Source: Aurantimonas sp965217685 (GTDB lineage: Bacteria; Pseudomonadota; Alphaproteobacteria; Rhizobiales; Rhizobiaceae). Taken from it: a stretch of DNA of 64,000 bases. Shown here in pieces: positions 62,450 through 64,000 of the stretch (position 1 is its first letter; the number at the start of each line of letters is the position of its first letter). The DNA lies in NCBI GenBank assembly GCA_965217685.1, contig CBDCIZ010000003.1, positions 496,001 to 560,000 of the forward strand, read 5' to 3'. The notes beneath the pieces were generated by a model. The model was not told the DNA's origin, ran no database searches, and was given only the letters and a program-made list of their open reading frames with translations. A program made the translations under genes and the position numbers.

Positions 62450-63346
62450 ATGCACTTTCGTCGGAAACTTCCATCGTTGACGGCTCTTGCGGCACTGGAA
62501 GCCACGGTCCGCCTCCGGAGCATGACCGCGGCCGCCAAGGAACTTGGGGTGACGCAGGCAGCCGTGAGCCGACAGATTGCCGGCCTAGAGCGGGATTTCG
62601 GTCGACAACTGTTCGGCCGCGGGCACCGCATGCTCGTACCGACGCCGGCCTGCCAGATACTGGCAGCCACGTTGGCCGAAGGCTTCCATAACATTGCCGA
62701 GGCTGTCGACGCGATGCGCGCAAACTCCAGCAACGTTGTGACGATTGGGTCCACGATGGGTGTTTCGTCCTTTTGGCTCCTGCCGAAGCTCGCCGAGCTT
62801 CGGCAGGTCCATCCGGAGATACAGATCAGGGTCATCTCACAGGATACCAAGCTCGCCCTAGACACGGGGGACCTAGACATAGTTTTGCGTTTCGGCACCC
62901 CGCCGTTCAGCGATGGAGAGGTGATCGCCAGCCGGCGCGATATAATGTACCCGGTGTGCTCTCCGCACTACGCGGCCGCGCGCGACTTCGAACTGTTCCC
63001 TGAAGGCCGTTGGGATTTCATCGAAACGGATGTGCCCAGTAAAAGCTGGTACCGCTGGGCCGATTGGTTCCTACAGACTGGCAGGAAGGCCGAGCGTTTG
63101 GAACCGGTGCTGCGGTTCAGCTATTTCACCGAGACCATCGCCGCGGCACGCGCGGGACAGGGGATAGCTTTAGGCTGGGATATGCTGATCCGCTCGCATG
63201 TAAACGATGGAAGCCTCGTAAAGATCGGCGTTCGCGAACTCGTCCCCGAGGCAGCCTACAACATTGTCGTGCCCTTGGGTCCGAAGCGAACGCCAGGGGT
63301 CGAGCTCGTGGGTGCATGGCTCGCAAAGGCACTCCAGCATTCATAG
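62450..63346 (+). CDS. LysR-family regulator (GcvA-type)
   Basis: 298-aa regulator: KLPSLTALAALEATVRLRSMTAAAKELGVTQAAVSRQIAGLERDFGRQLFGRGHR HTH and effector domain with VRFSYFTETIAAARAGQGIALGW. Start ATG 62450 is the family start; the open frame extends upstream to 62327 but the extension is unlike LysR. Follows the enolase-superfamily gene. Confidence 0.87.
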   Translation: MHFRRKLPSLTALAALEATVRLRSMTAAAKELGVTQAAVSRQIAGLERDFGRQLFGRGHRMLVPTPACQILAATLAEGFHNIAEAVDAMRANSSNVVTIGSTMGVSSFWLLPKLAELRQVHPEIQIRVISQDTKLALDTGDLDIVLRFGTPPFSDGEVIASRRDIMYPVCSPHYAAARDFELFPEGRWDFIETDVPSKSWYRWADWFLQTGRKAERLEPVLRFSYFTETIAAARAGQGIALGWDMLIRSHVNDGSLVKIGVRELVPEAAYNIVVPLGPKRTPGVELVGAWLAKALQHS

Positions 63347-63350
63347 AGAA

Positions 63351-63385
63351 GTGGCGCCAGGTTGGGAGAGGTGGCGCCAGGTTGG
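63351..63385 (+). repeat. Direct repeat after the LysR gene
   Basis: GTGGCGCCAGGTTGG occurs at 63351-63365 and 63371-63385 (20-base period), each with the palindrome TGGCGCCA. Role unknown. Confidence 0.6.
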
Positions 63386-63448
63386 CTGCCGATCCGACAC
63401 ACCCTCTGCACGTTGCATCCTTTATGGGTGCGCCATTTGAATGCCCCG

Positions 63449-64000
63449 TCACGTCGATCTGTGTCCAATTTTCGTCGGAAATCCGGCTTCCCTTTTCCCT
63501 GGCATGAGTGCGACGTGGTCGAGACCGCCGGATCGCGCAATGCTATGTTTCATCGCGTCCCCGATCCGATCGAGACCGAAGCATTCCGCCCGGAAGCGCG
63601 ACAGGTCGATGGCACCGGACACGATCAGCGCGAGGACGTCAGCTGCCGTCCCGTGCGGGAACCAGAACGAGCCGACTAGGCTGTTGCTGTTGCGCATCAG
63701 CGCACTGGTGTCGAAAGCGGCGCGCTCGGTCAGCGCCCCGACGAGCGAAAGCGTTCCGAACCGCGTCAGCCGTTCCGACAAGGCGACAGTAGTCGCCGTT
63801 TCGCCACCGCCGGCGCAGTCCAATACAAAGTCGAGCGGCTTGGCGTCTCCGGGCTTCTCGACGACAAGCCGCTCGTCAATTGCCAGCAGTTCGTTCAACA
63901 CGGCCGTACGACGGCCCACGAGACGCACTTCCGCCGCCCCGATCGCCAGCGCCACAAGTGCCGCCGACGTGCCCAGCATACCCGCCGCACCGTTAATTGC
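63449..64000 (-). CDS. Zinc-type alcohol dehydrogenase/quinone oxidoreductase family protein, C-terminal part (5' end off window)
   Basis: Minus-strand frame open to the right edge. AINGAAGMLGTSAALVALAIGAAEVRLVGRR is the nucleotide-binding NGAAGxLG motif of MDR proteins. DFVLDCAGGGETATTVALSERLTRFGTLSLVGALTERAAFDTSALMRNSNSLVGSFWFPHGTAADVLALIVSGAIDLSRF and AMKHSIARSGGLDHVALMPG match the C-terminal MDR domain. Substrate unknown; the start lies outside the window. Confidence 0.82.
   Translation of the reverse strand, partial: AINGAAGMLGTSAALVALAIGAAEVRLVGRRTAVLNELLAIDERLVVEKPGDAKPLDFVLDCAGGGETATTVALSERLTRFGTLSLVGALTERAAFDTSALMRNSNSLVGSFWFPHGTAADVLALIVSGAIDLSRFRAECFGLDRIGDAMKHSIARSGGLDHVALMPGKREAGFPTKIGHRST

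Overview
The window is GC-rich, densely coded DNA from an alphaproteobacterium, most likely of the order Hyphomicrobiales (Rhizobiales). Evidence for this: a CenR-like OmpR regulator, the ftsK / amtB-glnK / tesB neighbourhood, a DUF2849-cysI-DUF934-cysH-cysDN sulfate-assimilation cluster, and an alphaproteobacterial-type LON-domain / thioredoxin-TPR / ProX-type deacylase block. The genus cannot be fixed from sequence reading alone.

Layout. (1) 1-8.2 kb, core: 5'-terminal part of an FdhF/YdeP-type molybdo-oxidoreductase, an L,D-transpeptidase, the CenR-like regulator, a cyclic-nucleotide-binding protein, xthA, a LolA-like carrier and ftsK. (2) 8.168-23.917 kb, a 15.75-kb accessory island that has split a small GNAT acetyltransferase gene. 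The two halves (8014-8167 and 23922-24043) rejoin in frame once a 4-bp duplication (GCGG) is removed. The island ends in TGATTA/TAATCA. It carries a soluble FtsH-like AAA+/M41 protease originally coupled to a 97-aa partner (now broken by an IS21-family element and a frameshift), an IclR-controlled amino-acid-type ABC transporter plus FAD oxidoreductase, a stand-alone TIR protein, and a FadR/GntR-controlled TRAP transporter plus SDR module. (3) 24-38.5 kb, core: amtB-glnK behind a sigma-54-like promoter, tesB, a UbiH-type hydroxylase, the assimilatory sulfate cluster, Trm112-like, LON-domain, CnoX-like and ProX-like genes, and tRNA-Gly(GCC). (4) 38.8-51.4 kb, a decayed integrative conjugative/mobilizable element: XRE regulator, DUF6499/DUF2285-type regulator (frameshifted and split by a second IS21-family element), AlpA-like HTH, RepA with iterons and a DnaA box, DUF2840, TraF-type peptidase, lytic transglycosylase, DUF3363 relaxase, an internally deleted traG, a CopG-type protein, then an IS701-family element. 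No integrase and no trb genes are visible. (5) 51.7-64 kb, metabolism: pyruvate carboxylase, methylmalonate-semialdehyde dehydrogenase with a divergent LysR, an omega-amino-acid aminotransferase with a divergent XRE-cupin regulator, an enolase-superfamily enzyme between two LysR regulators, and the end of a zinc-type dehydrogenase.

How the parts work together. cysH has the four-cysteine Fe-S pattern of APS/PAPS reductases and no CysC kinase domain is present. The cys cluster therefore probably runs sulfate to APS (CysD/CysN) to sulfite (CysH) to sulfide (CysI). The aminotransferase plus MmsA would convert beta-alanine-type compounds to acyl-CoA (inference). The TRAP operon and its regulator share the operator-like sequence TATTTGTCATACAA. 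The two mobile regions show successive damage, and each broken gene can be reconstructed in frame from target duplications.
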